A stretch of 64,000 nucleotides of DNA, from positions 18,824,277-18,888,276 of the forward strand of contig CM060105.1 of the NCBI GenBank assembly GCA_030522415.1. Reading direction: 5' to 3'. Under the pieces are notes generated by a model. That model was not told the origin of the DNA. It saw nothing but the letters and a program-made list of their open reading frames with translations, and searched no databases. Both the position numbers and the translations under genes were made by a program. This document shows positions 1 through 11,160 of the stretch, piece after piece (position 1 is the stretch's first letter; each line of letters opens with the position of its first letter). Origin of the DNA: Channallabes apus (lineage: Eukaryota; Chordata; Actinopteri; Siluriformes; Clariidae).

Positions 1-111
1 AAGAGCATCTTTTAAACTAAATATTCTCTCTGGCTTGCCTGTTTTTTTGTTTTTATAAATATAAATATTATAAATAAATATTATTAAACAAAAATAAAAA
101 ATACTATTTGC

Positions 112-418
112 CACACGCGCGCGCTCCGCGACCGGCACTAGGACCCGGATGTAATGCGGTCGCGAACCCGGAAGTATATGACGAGTAAACAAACCACCGC
201 ATACAGCTCAGTCACTGAGTTTGCGCATTGTTTACTTTCTGATTCGAGTGCGTGTCTATAGGACGCGGGTTAAATGTGTGTTTTTCCCTTGCTCCCCCCT
301 TCTGTGAGAGTCCTTAGACTAATTCGCGTGGTTATTATGCCTACTCGCTTGCTTCCACGTTTGGGTTTACCGTCCACGCGACATCATCCCGAGTTAGTTC
401 GCGACAGAGTGAAGTATA
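112..418. promoter_or_regulatory. CpG-rich segment, possible promoter or 5' exon
   Basis: This stretch is much richer in CpG than its AT-rich surroundings and contains a CCGGAAGT site that resembles an ETS-factor motif near 168-176. A short open frame lies on the plus strand (274-483) but resembles nothing I know. The sequence could be the CpG island of a gene lying outside the window, or simply part of an old repeat. No splice pattern or coding similarity decides it. Confidence 0.25.
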
Positions 419-432
419 AAGAGATATATAGA

Positions 433-458
433 TTATATATATATATATATATATATAT
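433..458. repeat. (TA)n microsatellite
   Basis: An uninterrupted TA run directly abuts the end of a hAT-like element at 459. Confidence 0.9.
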
Positions 459-1030
459 TAGGGCTGCAACAACTAATCGATAAAATCGATAATTATCGAT
501 AATGAAATTCGTTGTCAACGAATGCCGTTATCGATTAGTTGGGCTGCTCACGTTATTGAGGCGCACGACCACAAGATGCACAAATACACAGTTGCTCGCG
601 CAATGGAGGTTACAGAAGCGTTTGCAGGAAAAAGCGCGGCGCCCCAAGTCCTCCAAGGTATGGGAGCAATTTACATTAAACACCTCTTATCAGGCGATAA
701 AATTGACCGTTTTTCTGCCGTTCGTAGTGTCCAGTGAGTGCGGATGAAGCGCAGAGGGTTTTCTACACATAGGAGTCAGTGAGAGAGTTCGCACGGGCTT
801 TGGTGACGTGCGTTTGTCCGCCTGCGCGGTTATACAGTGTTAAAAAAAAAGTTGTTTTAACGCCCGTGTGAACAAGGCTTAACCCGTATATTCCAAGACT
901 TGAAAGAGTGGTTCTGGGAGCATGAGGAATGGGACATCACATTGTGTGTCGTAATCAAAGCCAACGATGACAGTAATTATACTGATTGAAATCTCAGTAA
1001 CTGTGGCCAGGCAGTGTACATATATACTGT
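459..1030 (+). mobile_element. hAT (Ac-type) transposon remnant with BED fragment
   Basis: The left end starts TAGGGCTGCAAC and is followed by a subterminal run of ATCGAT-rich palindromes (472-535), as in fish hAT elements. A plus-strand frame at 502-747 encodes a stretch reading SSKVWEQFTLN near 643-682, which is the usual start of a BED zinc finger. The zinc-binding half is not recognisable. Further on, near 895-985, a frame reads WDITLCVV, weakly like the hAT transposase core. I found no matching right end, so the 3' limit is approximate. Confidence 0.5.
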
Positions 1031-1579
1031 ACATATTTAAAGTTTACTTGTTGTAAAAGTTGGCAATGATTCCTTGTAAGAATCTAAATTTATAAACGTG
1101 AATAATACCTAATAAAGCTTTAATCTGAGAAATATAGAGACGCTAAACAAATCTGCTTACACAGAAAACACAGTGCTGGTGCTTGATTCACCAGGAGTCT
1201 ATTGACTAGTTTTGTGCATCACGTCACGCTTTCATTTCAACATCACATTTCTGCAGCTCTATAGCTCGGTCACTCTAACCCAAAAATACACAGGATGTTA
1301 AATTCACTTCCTTCAGTTGGACCGATTCAGGATTGAATCACTTTTTCACACAAGAACTGAACTGGTCTTGATATATCTGCAACATTTTACCCCTTCGACG
1401 TGGAAACTCTGGAGGGAATCGATCGCAGAGAGAAAGCGAGTCGAGTCTGAATCAAAATCAGGAAGTGAACAAAAATTACACTTTTTTTGTGAGAAACACG
1501 GGGCAGGAAACACTTGTGTCGTTTTTCTCGGCAGGTTTGTTACAACTCTGATCAATTAAAAATAAAAATGAGAACACCA
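1031..1579. other. No gene recognised
   Basis: This is AT-rich sequence with an AATAAA-like site near 1109. Open frames at 1317-1559 and 1346-1555 overlap on opposite strands and match no family I know. Confidence 0.5.
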
Positions 1580-1860
1580 GGGCCCGAATTCACAAAGCTT
1601 CTTAGGCCTAAAAGTTGTCTTCGTTATGAAATTCTTAGAAAATTCTTAGGATTATGACATTTTCTTAGAATTTCCCCTTAAATTTAGGACCAAATCTTAG
1701 TACAGAAAAATTATCAACAAAACATCTTAGACCTAAAAAACAGCTCCTAAGGTCAAAACTGTTAGGAGTAGAGAAACACATTTAAGAGGCTTAAGGTGTT
1801 TCTATAGCAGAGTGAAACTTAAATAGACTGCCCTGCAATCATGTAAATTGGTAAAAGCTG
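1580..1860. mobile_element. PIF-Harbinger-like terminal fragment
   Basis: The sequence begins GGGCCCGAATTCACAAAGC and continues with repeated CTTAG/CTAAG words. This is the typical terminus of teleost Harbinger MITEs, whose ends read GGGCCCGTATTCA. No matching opposite terminus is visible, so it is either one end only or too diverged to pair. Confidence 0.45.
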
Positions 1861-2164
1861 AGCCATTTTGTTCCCATCAATCGAAAACGGATTACAAGTA
1901 ATAAAATCATTATGGTAAACAAATGTAAGAACTTAAATATAGTAACTACTGTTTGGAAATTGGTTGCTTCAAAAGTAGACAGACATTTTCTGTGAAATCA
2001 ATTGGCTGTTTTAATAACCAAGATACTTAAGCTTACTTATTCTGACTGTCATTTGCATTGACTAATTATGAAAGACAAAGATATCATTTGCGTAATAATT
2101 TGGAATGCAGTGTATGCATGTATGTACGTATGGAGTTCAACACACTGTTCACATGTTTCCACCG

Positions 2165-2172
2165 TTTATCAC
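2165..2172. repeat. 8-bp target duplication, left copy
   Basis: TTTATCAC precedes the hAT end and matches TTAATCAT at 3322-3329 at six of eight positions. hAT transposases duplicate 8 bp, so this supports the element limits. Confidence 0.5.
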
Positions 2173-3321
2173 TAGGGTTGGGTACCGAAAGCTGGTGCCA
2201 ATACGGCACCGGTACCTATAGAACCGGTATGTACCGGACCGAAACAGAACGCGAATTTCGGTGCCTCATTTCAGTGCCACTTAAATGCCTGAACTGGCGA
2301 TTTAAATATTTGTTCTCTAGATTCATATATTTTTGTAGATTAATAGTTTATTAGATTAAATAAAAAAAATTAAAAGCACAAATAATCCGGAAATGAGAGA
2401 CCATCCGAGATGCGCGTGAATGCAGCAACTAAAGTTACACTCGCTCTGATGGCAGCTGGTGGTCTACCGATAGCTTAGCATGCTAAAGTAAACTTTTGTT
2501 AAAATGCCTAAAACTAAACGGTCGAAAGTGTGGCTATATTTCACAAGAAAGGATTCCGACACCGCGACGTTCAGAAAATGTTTCACAGCAGTTGCGTGTA
2601 AAGGCGGAAACACGCCAAATCTAATGAAACATTCGAGGGCACACGGAATAAAGTTAAAAGCAGAATAAATACCCGGAATAAAGATAAAAGCAGAGGGAGG
2701 CAACGTGTTTGACAGCTTGCGGACAACAGCTGGCGCTATCAGTGTGGACGACCCTCAGTCCCAGTCATACCAACTGTAGCAAAAAGGAGTCACTGATTAT
2801 GATGACGTCAGCAGCCTTTCCGCAGGTCAGTAGTAGGATAATGTAATGTTAATAGCAAAATGTAAATCTTGCATTCATGCTAACAAATAGTCAAACGATT
2901 TGTAAAAAACGAATGTAACATGGATTCTCTTTATAATTATGGCTTTCCAGCCTGTACTAGTAGCACTACAACAGTGACCCCCATTTACCATTGTAAAGAA
3001 GGCTATGCATGTCCTGTGCAGGGCAATAAGTCAGGAAAGGTGTCGTATTTTGCCAGAAAAGGCAAATATGGTGACATTTCTGCAAAAGAATTGCTAAAAT
3101 TTGAAGCTTACATATTCATATATACTTTAAACTTTTAATATATTGTTAAATTTTAAGCATAACATTTTTTATTCAATAAAAATTCATTCTTGAGTCATCC
3201 ACTATAATTTTGTGGCTTAAAAGTATCGGTTCAGGCACCGTTTTGGCACCGGTACCGTTTTTAAAGTATCGATTTGGCACCGGTATCGAAAAAAAAAAAA
3301 AAAAAACGATACATAACCCTA
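2173..3321 (+). mobile_element. Non-autonomous hAT element with BED finger relic
   Basis: The left end reads TAGGGTTGGGTACCG and the right end is the reverse complement of TAGGGTTATGTATCG, giving imperfect terminal inverted repeats. GGCACCGGTACC-type words recur just inside both ends. The flanking 8-bp words match at six of eight positions. The interior carries a BED-type finger frame (2504-2668) followed by translated sequence like the linker of hAT transposases (VFDSLRTTAG), but no catalytic domain. Confidence 0.7.
2504..2668 (+). pseudogene. BED zinc finger fragment of hAT transposase (54 aa)
   Basis: An ATG frame of 54 codons encodes RSKVWLYFT at residues 6-14, then KCFTAVACKGGNTPNL and an H-x4-H pair (H43, H47). 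This is the order of a BED finger: aromatic start, zinc cysteines, then paired histidines. The first cysteine of the expected CxxC is missing. Residue 23 is Phe, one base from Cys, while C26 is kept, so zinc binding is probably lost. The frame stops after the finger and no transposase core follows. It is a relic of the hAT element around it. Confidence 0.6.
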
Positions 3322-4840
3322 TTAATCATCTATGACGTTTATCACCCATGCTGCCAAAAATTCTTTTTTTGGGGGGAGGGGGTTACCCCCCCCCACACAC
3401 ACACACAATGCTTTATCAAGGGGGTGCAAATATTTCCGGGCCTGCACATATCCATCAGACGTCTGGATGTCTAAAAGACTGATGAGTCAGCACATTCCTG
3501 TCGACTATGGCTTCAAACTCGTCTGCTTAGTCATCTCCCCAAGAGAAGGAGGAGAGCCAGAGCCTTTTCCACGTGTTACATGTTTAGTTACACAGTAAAG
3601 CTCGTGCTCGGTGAGTACAGTTATAGTTCAACATCACATGCACCTCGAAAATAGCAGCGCACCGTCGACCCCGGTGACCGGAGCCATGTCTCTTAAGTCA
3701 GGCACTAAAACAGAAAACTCCGAGATCAAATCTGATTATTTCATTACAACATCATATCTTCCAACCAAAAAGGTGAAAAAATTTAATCATGTAATTTATG
3801 TGTTTGTTCTAACACCGGGGTAGGGTCAGGATACACGGTCACAACCTGTTGATGATTATTTTTTCCTATAATCGCACACCCTGTTGCATTTTCCTCCTCA
3901 ACAGAACACGCAAGAGGATTAACTTCAGGATAATCCAAGGCTGGAGGGCAAAGGATCGAGCGTGACGATAAAGACAGACTACAGGATTAAAAGCACCGCC
4001 GTCTCCCGAACAGCATTGTGGACCTGGGAAACAGTGAATTTAACTACAGCTTGTCAGACCAGTAAAGTCCAATTTTGATTTTTCCAACAATCGACGAGGG
4101 CCTTTGTGGAAACGGCCTGGAGCGAGGTCAGGAGTTTGATAGAAATCTCACAGAGAGAGTTTCTGACGCCGTGATTCAGAGACACGGCGCACTGCTGCCA
4201 AGCCAACGTTTCTAAGACTTGATCTCAAAAGCTCGCTTTAGGCTTTTTGAGATAAAAGCCTCATTTCGTAGCCACAAACATGAGCGACGCATCGATTTAT
4301 CAGTCATACATGTGTATCGACTGACATTCACTTTGTTTCCTGTCAGCAGCCAATCAGCGTACAACACAACATTCACTGGCGCCAGCAGGGCAATGACTAG
4401 TCGAGCTGCAGTTTCATAAAAGGTCCCGTAGATGGCGCTATAGTGCACCTCGTGACAGCAACACCGTGAGCACATGTCTCACTGTCGCTGAGAAAAATCA
4501 GCGCTATGCAGTTTGTAAGACATGCGCTATGCAGTTTGTAAGACATGTACCAGCTGATATTGCATTTGTTTTTTCCCCCCCTAAATTCTCTTCACATTTA
4601 ATTAAATTTAATCAATATTTAACAATAAGGTTTTCAAGTGCTGGAACATTTCTTGCTGAGTAGGTAGTTGTACGCAAGGCTAAAGACTTTCCAAAACAGT
4701 TCATCTTTAAAAAAAAAACATAAACCTGTGAACGAAGGATATATTAAAGGTTGTGTCATAAACCTGAATGGTTGGATAAAGTGACGTCTTTATAATCAAA
4801 GATTTTGTTGTTTGCCTGGATGAAATAAACAGCAGTAAAA
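3322..4840. other. No gene recognised; short simple repeats
   Basis: The stretch holds a G-run/C-run foldback with a short CA tract at 3367-3408 and a 23-bp tandem duplication at 4501-4546. Overlapping open frames on both strands near 4212-4475 are not recognisable as a family. Confidence 0.5.
4501..4546. repeat. 23-bp tandem duplication (2 copies)
   Basis: The unit beginning GCGCTATGCAG and ending AAGACAT occurs twice head to tail without mismatch. Confidence 0.9.
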
Positions 4841-4845
4841 GCTAG

Positions 4846-5200
4846 GCGTGGGAATTACCAGGGACCAGCCGGTACGATATTATTGCAATACCCAGTTACC
4901 GATTTGATCTGTATCGCGATTCTGTTAGTATAACAATTTTATAAATCCATTTCTTTTCTTTAGATTTTGTTCATAACACAGGATTCTGTGCTGCCTGCCA
5001 ACGCGTGAACATTTAAGAGCACCACCTGTAGGATTATAGAGGAACTGCAACAGTTACCACCTCAAATGTAAACACATTTAAAAATTAATTAAAAATATTG
5101 GATTTTAGTTATACATGAATAGCCACACAAAATAATTATGAAACACCACTAATTTCGATCATCTGTATCGATATCAGGCCAGACATTTAGAAATCAACAC
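4846..5200. mobile_element. Probable decayed hAT-like element
   Basis: GTGGGAATTACCAGGGACC followed by clusters of CGATA/TATCG words resembles the ends of a common fish hAT group. A second TATCGATATC cluster near 5168 may be the other side. The ends do not pair well enough to set limits. Confidence 0.3.
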
Positions 5201-5699
5201 ATCACTAGAACACACGCAAAATCAACATGATTATCTCAGTCTGACTGTAGATCACAACTCTGATGTCATGTTTAACAAGTTATATAACCTGTTTACAAAT
5301 TGTTATGAAACTCTTTACACTAATAGAAGTGTCTTCAGAAAAAAGTAAAAGAAATCAAGCGACTACATTAATATATTAAACATTCACCAAATTACGTCAG
5401 TTTATTTTGCACCTGGCCGTGACGTCATGTGGTGAATTTTTAAGGCATGCATCAGGTACTTTCCCCTGAAGAGCTAATTAAATAATCGTTAGTCATGACA
5501 TGAGCATGGACTTGACATGTTGTTGACTGTTTTTAAAGCGTTATTATATAAATGTTTGCTAACAGCTTAAGTATTTAAACCATGAGTTTTTACAACGTAC
5601 AATTACAGTTTAAGAAACTAATATTTGCTGTGTGGCGATAATGTGTATATACGCGCGCGCACACAAAAAAACAGCGTTTAACTAGAATATCTCCAACAT

Positions 5700-6190
5700 A
5701 ACGCTAACTCACTTCACTAACCCCGGACTTGGGCAACCGTCACCTCGCTCCCTACTTACGGCCACTACCCTAGTAACGAAAATAACGCCGTTCGCGCGCT
5801 CTATAGTGGACTTCACTTCGAACGCAGAGTGATTTGAGCTCCTACTTCACTGCGCTAGCTTAGCACCAGCAGTGCCTGCTAACGAGGCGGCTAAGGTGCG
5901 CTAGCTCTCGGGCGTTTTCAGGTCTACAAACCACAAGAAAATCAGCCCAAAACATATTAAGCCATATCGCGCAGGGACTTACCCATCTTTCTGAATTTAC
6001 AAGCCAATAGGTTTAGCGCCCTGTGATGGTCTAAAGGAGATAATCTTCGCTCCCTCAGGGTCTTCAAGAAATCGCTCCTCACAAACAATATGTCGGAGAC
6101 CTACGAAGCGCCCGAAAGGACAAACTTACCGAAACGCGTAACAACGAAATACTTTCTGCGCATGTGCAGTCTAATTGCGATTTACAAGCC
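5700..6190 (-). promoter_or_regulatory. CpG-rich segment with candidate splice donor, possible minus-strand first exon
   Basis: The segment is GC- and CpG-rich between AT-rich flanks. Read on the minus strand it contains ATGG followed by GTAAGT, a consensus donor, with the exon edge at 5983 and GTAAGT at 5982-5977. A second CGGTAAGT lies upstream near 6125-6132. This is what a 5' exon with its promoter could look like, with transcription toward lower coordinates. No downstream exon is recognisable in 1-5700, so the gene could be mostly outside the window or the signal could be chance. Confidence 0.3.
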
Positions 6191-6410
6191 CTCAGGAAAA
6201 TTACTAAGCATTTTTGGGCACTGTAATGGGAATCATTGCAAACATTGCAAAATGCATGTAGACAAATTTTACTTTGAGTGGAAAAAAGTCCCCACCCCAA
6301 TATCCAGCAGTAAAAAAAATAAATTAAAAAAAACATATATAGACATATATATAGACATATATAGTACATTATGTCTTTTTGTCTTGCTCAAAGCTGCTGC
6401 TTTGCTTACT

Positions 6411-6596
6411 CTAGGAACAATACTGTCTGTCCCAGGAAGAATACTGCCAACCTGGGAACGCTAGTGCCTGTCCCAGGAACACTTCTGTCTATCATAGGAA
6501 CAACACCTACCTGTTACAGCAGCAATATTGCCAGTCCCCAAAACAATACAGTATACCTGGGAACAGTACTGCTTGTCATGGGAGTATTAATACTCC
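6411..6596. repeat. Left part of split 21-bp minisatellite
   Basis: Diverged copies of the units that form the array at 11222-12085 (CTGGGAACACTACTGCTTAT alternating with CTGGGAGCATTAATGCTTAT) end here, where an L2 LINE is inserted. Confidence 0.75.
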
Positions 6597-8062
6597 AATT
6601 CAATTTTATTTATATAGCGCTTTTAACAATGGTCATTGTCTCAAAGCAGCTTCACAAAAATTAAAGAAAATTTACAAAAAATGAAAGAATTTTTTTTAGA
6701 AAAGAAAATAATTGGAAGTGTATATGTGTGAGAAAAATGTGTCTAGATAATAATGCGATGAATCAATGATGAATGAAATTTCTCTGATGAGCAAGCCAAG
6801 GGTGATGGCGACAGTGGCAAGGAAAAACTCCCTGAGATGGCATTAGGAAGAAACCTTGAGAGGAACCAGACTCAACAGGGAACCCATCCTCATTTGGTGG
6901 ATAACAGATAGAAATTATATAACATCATATGTGTTGTGTAGGTGAAAGTTCAATATAACAGAAACTTTTTAAATTAACATGAAGACCAGTTCAGCATACG
7001 GACGAGTCAGTACGTGCAGAGGGCAGATGAGGTCTGGATCACTGGAAGCACAGGAGCAGCATGTGTAGCTCCAACCATCATAAAGCTGAATCCAGCTGGA
7101 GCTGGTCCTTCTCTGGACGCCTCAGGAACCTCGCCAGGTCGGCCTTTGTCTACTGAAGCTGGCACAATCTCCCCATGCCTCGGGATGGGTAGAAAAATAC
7201 AGAACAGATGGGGAGTATTAGCGTAGTTGTCATTCAGGATAGGTGTACTGGAGTATAAGGTTATGGGATGAGTTATGTGTATGCCAGATTAAAAAGATGC
7301 GTCTTGAGTCTACTTTTGAACTGGGAAACCGTGTCTGCTCCCCGAACACTGTCTGGAAGGCTATTCCAAAGCTTTGGAGCTAAATATGAAAATGCCCTAC
7401 CCGCTTTTGTAGATTTTGAAATTCTGGGAACTACCAGAAGTCCGGAGTTTTGTGATCTTGAGGCGCGTGGTGGATTGTAGCGTATCAGAAGACTGGTTAG
7501 GTATGTGGGAGATAAACCATTTAAAGCCTTGTATGTAAGTAATACTATTTTGTAATTTATTCTAAACTGAACAGGTAGCCAGTGCAGGGATGATAATACT
7601 GGGGTTATATGATCATATTTTCTGGATCTAGTGAGAACCCTGGCGGCTGCATTTTGGACTAACTGAATCTTGTTTACTGAGGATGCAGGACATCCACCTA
7701 GTAATGCATTACAATAGTCCAGTCTGGAGGTCATGAGTGCATGAACTAGCTTTTCTGCATCAGATACGGATAAGATGCTCCTAAGTTTGGTAATATTTCT
7801 AAGATGGAAAAAGGCTGTTTTTGTGATATTTGAAATGTGATTTTCAAAGGACAAGTTACTGTCTAATATTACGCCCAGGTCTTTTACTGCTGAGCTGGTA
7901 GTAACAGTACATCCTTCTAAACGCAGGTTGAATTGTGAAAGCTGTTGTGTGCTGGGTTTCGGGCCGATGAGTAATATATCTGTCTTATCTGAATTTAATA
8001 AAAGAAAGTTATTGGTCATCCAATCTTTTATGTCCTGGCCACACTCAGTTAATCTAGACAAC
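6597..8062 (-). mobile_element. 5'-truncated L2-clade LINE, minus strand
   Basis: The 3' tail lies at 6597, where the plus strand shows the complement of AAATAAAATTGAATT preceded by AGCGCTATATAAAT, the standard teleost L2 tail. A 3' untranslated region of about 670 bases leads to the reverse transcriptase C-terminus at 7273-8062. The 5' end is truncated within the RT domain. It sits inside the minisatellite that continues at 8063, so it was inserted after the array had formed. Confidence 0.9.
7273..8061 (-). pseudogene. L2 LINE reverse transcriptase, C-terminal part
   Basis: About 262 residues are open. They begin at the segment just after the catalytic YADD box, with WMTNNFLLLNSDKT near residues 14-27. 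They continue through the thumb and C-terminal blocks [18 protein letters not shown] and LHWLPVQFRI. The end shows WNSLPDSVRGADTVSQFKSR, the conserved L2/CR1-group terminus. The fingers, palm and endonuclease are absent because the copy is 5'-truncated, so no enzyme can be made. The first residue comes from a TTG codon, so the frame simply runs in from the truncation point. Confidence 0.88.
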
Positions 8063-8116
8063 TTATCCCTGGAACACTACTGCTTCTCCTGGGAGTATTA
8101 ATACTTATTATACTTA
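8063..8116. repeat. Middle remnant of split 21-bp minisatellite
   Basis: About two and a half units (CTGGAACACTACTGCTTCTC and GGGAGTATTAATACTTAT) separate the two L2 insertions and match the arrays on either side. Confidence 0.8.
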
Positions 8117-8227
8117 TGTCTTCGCCTTTTTTCTGCGATTTTTGGAGAACGCGCGAGTTTCCTCGGCTGTGAACAACAAATGGAATTCAGCTCCAAACAA
8201 CTAAAACTCTGACTCAGGTACGTTATA

Positions 8228-8521
8228 ATGTCTACCGTTCAGCTCGTTCAGTGTGTAGAGTGCAGGATGTTTAGACATTCTTCCTCCGTCATTAGCGATA
8301 ATTTTACTTGTGATAGGTGTGTGTTAGTGAGCACTCTGACGGAGAAGATATCAGCATTAGAGGAGCGCATCCAGACTTTAGAGAGGGTTAGAGAGTTTGA
8401 GAGCAGCGTTATTCCCGTAGCGGACAGTCTGGGTGCCGCAGGCGGAGATAACCAGCCCCCGACTCCGGCATTAGAGCCCTCACAGCGGGGCGAGTGGGTG
8501 ACGACAGCACAGGTTCTCTAA
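8228..8521 (+). pseudogene. L2 LINE ORF1 N-terminal part
   Basis: The frame starts at a clear ATG and runs 97 residues. It carries CVECRMF at residues 9-15 and CDRC at 28-31, a CxxC...CxxC pair like the zinc-ribbon start of L2/CR1 ORF1 proteins. A heptad-rich stretch, LTEKISALEERIQTLERV, follows at about residues 36-53 and is a likely coiled coil for self-association. In intact relatives this leads into the esterase domain. Here the frame ends at a stop just before the esterase tail at 8526, with the first esterase blocks deleted. Confidence 0.75.
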
Positions 8522-8525
8522 GATA

Positions 8526-8873
8526 GTGGTACATGCTGGAGCTAATGATATACGCCTTCGTCAGTCAGAGGTTAGTAAGAGTAACTTTACAGAGGTGTTT
8601 AAATTAGCGAAGGCGATGTCCGATGAAGTAGTATGCTCTGGTCCCATCCCAATGAGACGTGGCGACATAACTTACAGCAGGTTATGGTCGCTGAACCGCT
8701 GGATGTCCAGGTGGTGCTCCGAAAATAATGTGGGCTACATAGACAATTGGAAGACCTTTGAGGGCAAAGTTGGCCTGTTAGGGCGGGACGGTGTCCATCC
8801 CACTCGGAAAGGTGCTGCTCTCATTTCCTGTAGTATAGCTCATAGTTTCAGTAGAGGTCTAGTTAATCGATGA
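8526..8873 (+). pseudogene. L2 LINE ORF1 esterase (SGNH) C-terminal part
   Basis: The 115 residues include HAGANDI near residues 3-9, which is the Asn block of SGNH/GDSL hydrolases. GRDGVHPTRKGA near residues 86-97 supplies the Asp-His pair. The GDS block with the nucleophilic serine should precede this and is absent, so the enzyme is dead. CR1/L2-group LINE ORF1 proteins are known to contain this esterase. The segment continues the neighbouring ORF1 frame after an internal deletion. Confidence 0.75.
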
Positions 8874-8969
8874 CAATCCAGAGCCCAGGCCAGGGAGCAG
8901 ACAGACAGGCTAAACCAACCGTCTGCTAGCTGCATAGAGTCGTCACTCAGGGTTCACCATATTGAGACT

Positions 8970-9533
8970 GTGTCTGTTCCCCGATCTAAGCAAAAATGTA
9001 GAAAGACTCAGAAAGTCTGTTTCAATAATTTAATTAACAGAAAGACCACAAACTCGGATCATACTGAATGTGCAGCCGGCAACTCTGATCTGAAGCTAGG
9101 ACTGTTAAATATTAGATCTCTCGCATCAAAAGCAGTTATTGTTAATGAAATTATCACAGATCAGGAGTTTGATATACTCTGTTTAACTGAAACATGGGTT
9201 AAACAGGATGAGTATGTAGCTCTAAATGAAGCTAGTCCTCCTGGATACAGCTACATACACCAGCCTCGGTTAACTGGTAGAGGAGGAGGCGTCGCAGTTA
9301 TTCATAATGATAATCTGTCTATCGTACAAAAACACGGACACAAATTTAATTCATTTGAAATTCTTTATAGTAACATGAGTGTATTTAAGTATATTAAGTC
9401 AGCTCAGTCGATTCCACTAATTATAATTTACAGACCTCCTGGGCCGTATTCTGAATGTCTTAGTGAATTTGCAGATTTCATCTCAAACCTATTCATCTAT
9501 ATCCTATATCCTTCCCGATTCTGGAAAAGATAG
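8970..9533 (+). pseudogene. L2 LINE ORF2 endonuclease, N-terminal part
   Basis: The frame encodes LGLLNIRSLASK near residues 44-55, TETW near 73-76 and GRGGGVAVI near 102-110. These are the Asn, Glu and glycine-rich blocks of an APE-type endonuclease that nicks target DNA for LINE insertion. The catalytic Asp and His blocks that should follow are gone. After IIYRPPG the frame breaks into RT-derived sequence near 9495, so about half the endonuclease and the RT fingers were deleted together. Confidence 0.78.
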
Positions 9534-9534
9534 T

Positions 9535-10577
9535 AGCGGAGCAGCTATGCTCATATATACATAGAAATGGCATACATGAACTGTATCAGTCAGGATTTAG
9601 GCCTCATCACAGCACAGAAACAGCACTCGGTAAAGTAGTAAATGACCTCCTATTGGCCTCTGATCAAGGTTGAGTAACTATGCTTGTATTACTTGACCTC
9701 AGTGCAGCTTTTGACACCATTGATCATGCTATTCTTCTTCACAGATTAGAAAATGTTGTAGGAATTAAGGGTACAGCCCTCTCCTGGCTCAGATCCTATT
9801 TGACCGATCATTATCAGTATGTAGACTTAAATGGTGATTATTCTGCATGTTCTCTAGTGGAGTTTGGCGTTCCGCAGGGTTCAGTTTTAGGCCCACTGAT
9901 TTTTTTCCCTTTACATGCTTCCTCTGGGCAACATAATCCGTAAGCATGGTATTAGTTTTCATTGTTATGCTGACGACACACAGTTATATGTCTCAGCAAA
10001 ACCTGATGAGAAAAACCAGCTTACTAAAGTTGAGCAATGTGTGCAGGACATAAGAAATTGGATGCTAATTAATTTCCTTCTGCTTAATCCGGATAAGACA
10101 GAAGTTCTAGTCATAGGACCACATACAGCTAGGAGTAAAATTTTAGATCACACCGTAACTTTAGATGGCCTTTCTGTTCCATCAAGCGCAACAGTAAAAG
10201 ACCTCGGCGTGATTATAGATTCCAGCCTTTCATTTGAAGCTCATGTAGATAATATTACCAGGATAGCATTCTTTCACCTCAGAAATATTGCCAAGATAAG
10301 AAATATATTGTCGCTAAACGATGCAGAAAAACTAGTTTATGCTTTTATCACTTCTAGGTTGGACTATTGTAATGCCTTACTGTCTGGTTGTTCTGTTAGG
10401 TGCATAAACAAGCTTCAGCTAGTCCAGAATGCAGCAGCGAGAGTCCTCACTAGAACCAGAAGATATGAGCACATCACCCCTATCCTATCTTCACTGCATT
10501 GGCTCCCAGTGAAATTTCGCATTGATTTTAAAATACTACTCTTGACATATAAAGCATTAAATAGTCTCGCGCCATAG
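9535..10577 (+). pseudogene. L2 LINE reverse transcriptase, frameshifted
   Basis: Between 9535 and 9679 a translated stretch reads [14 protein letters not shown] but is broken by a stop. At 9680-9943 the frame gives LLDLSAAFDTIDH with the first catalytic Asp, and PQGSVLGP. It then shifts frame in a T-rich run near 9900 and continues at 9915-10577 with CYADDTQLY (catalytic Asp pair) and RLDYCNALL to LHWLPVKF. A stop interrupts the C-terminus at 10577, and out-of-frame homology continues to about 10805. The order matches L2-clade ORF2. Confidence 0.82.
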
Positions 10578-11060
10578 AATGTGAGCGAACTGCTAGTGTC
10601 TTACGATCCACCACGCCTACTTCGATGAAAGGAGGCAGGCTGCTTGTCAGTACCGCGTATTATGAAAATTACAGCTGGGGGCAGAGCTTTTTCTTACAAA
10701 CCCCCAAAATTATGGAATAGTCTTCCAAATAGTGTTCGGGACTCAGACACAGTCTCAGTGTTTAAGTCTAGACTCAAAACCTATTTATTTAGCCAAGCAT
10801 TTTTATAAATAGATTTGCCATAAGGTAAAGGAGCAGATCTGGGGGACTCATGGATGTAGAGTATTATGGTGAACTGATATGTTTAGATGCTGTCTTCCTT
10901 ACTCTCATTTGATCACTCAGGTTTGTTGACGGTGAGGTGATTGTTTGTTTGTGTTTCCTTCTGGCTCTCCCTTTTAGTTATGCTGTCATAGTTAGTCCTG
11001 CCGGAGTCCCTGCTTGCACTCTACAGTAAATATACATTCACATTAGACATTGTGATTGTG

Positions 11061-11160
11061 ACCATACCTAATTGCAATCTCTCCTCTTCTTCTCTTCCTC
11101 CCCCTCTTTCTCTTTCCTCTCTCCCCCTGTCTCCCCCTTTCACTCTCTCTCTCTCTCTCT
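11061..11160. repeat. CT-rich simple sequence in LINE 3' region
   Basis: A pyrimidine-rich tract ending in (CT)n lies within the 3' untranslated region of the plus-strand L2 copy. Confidence 0.75.
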
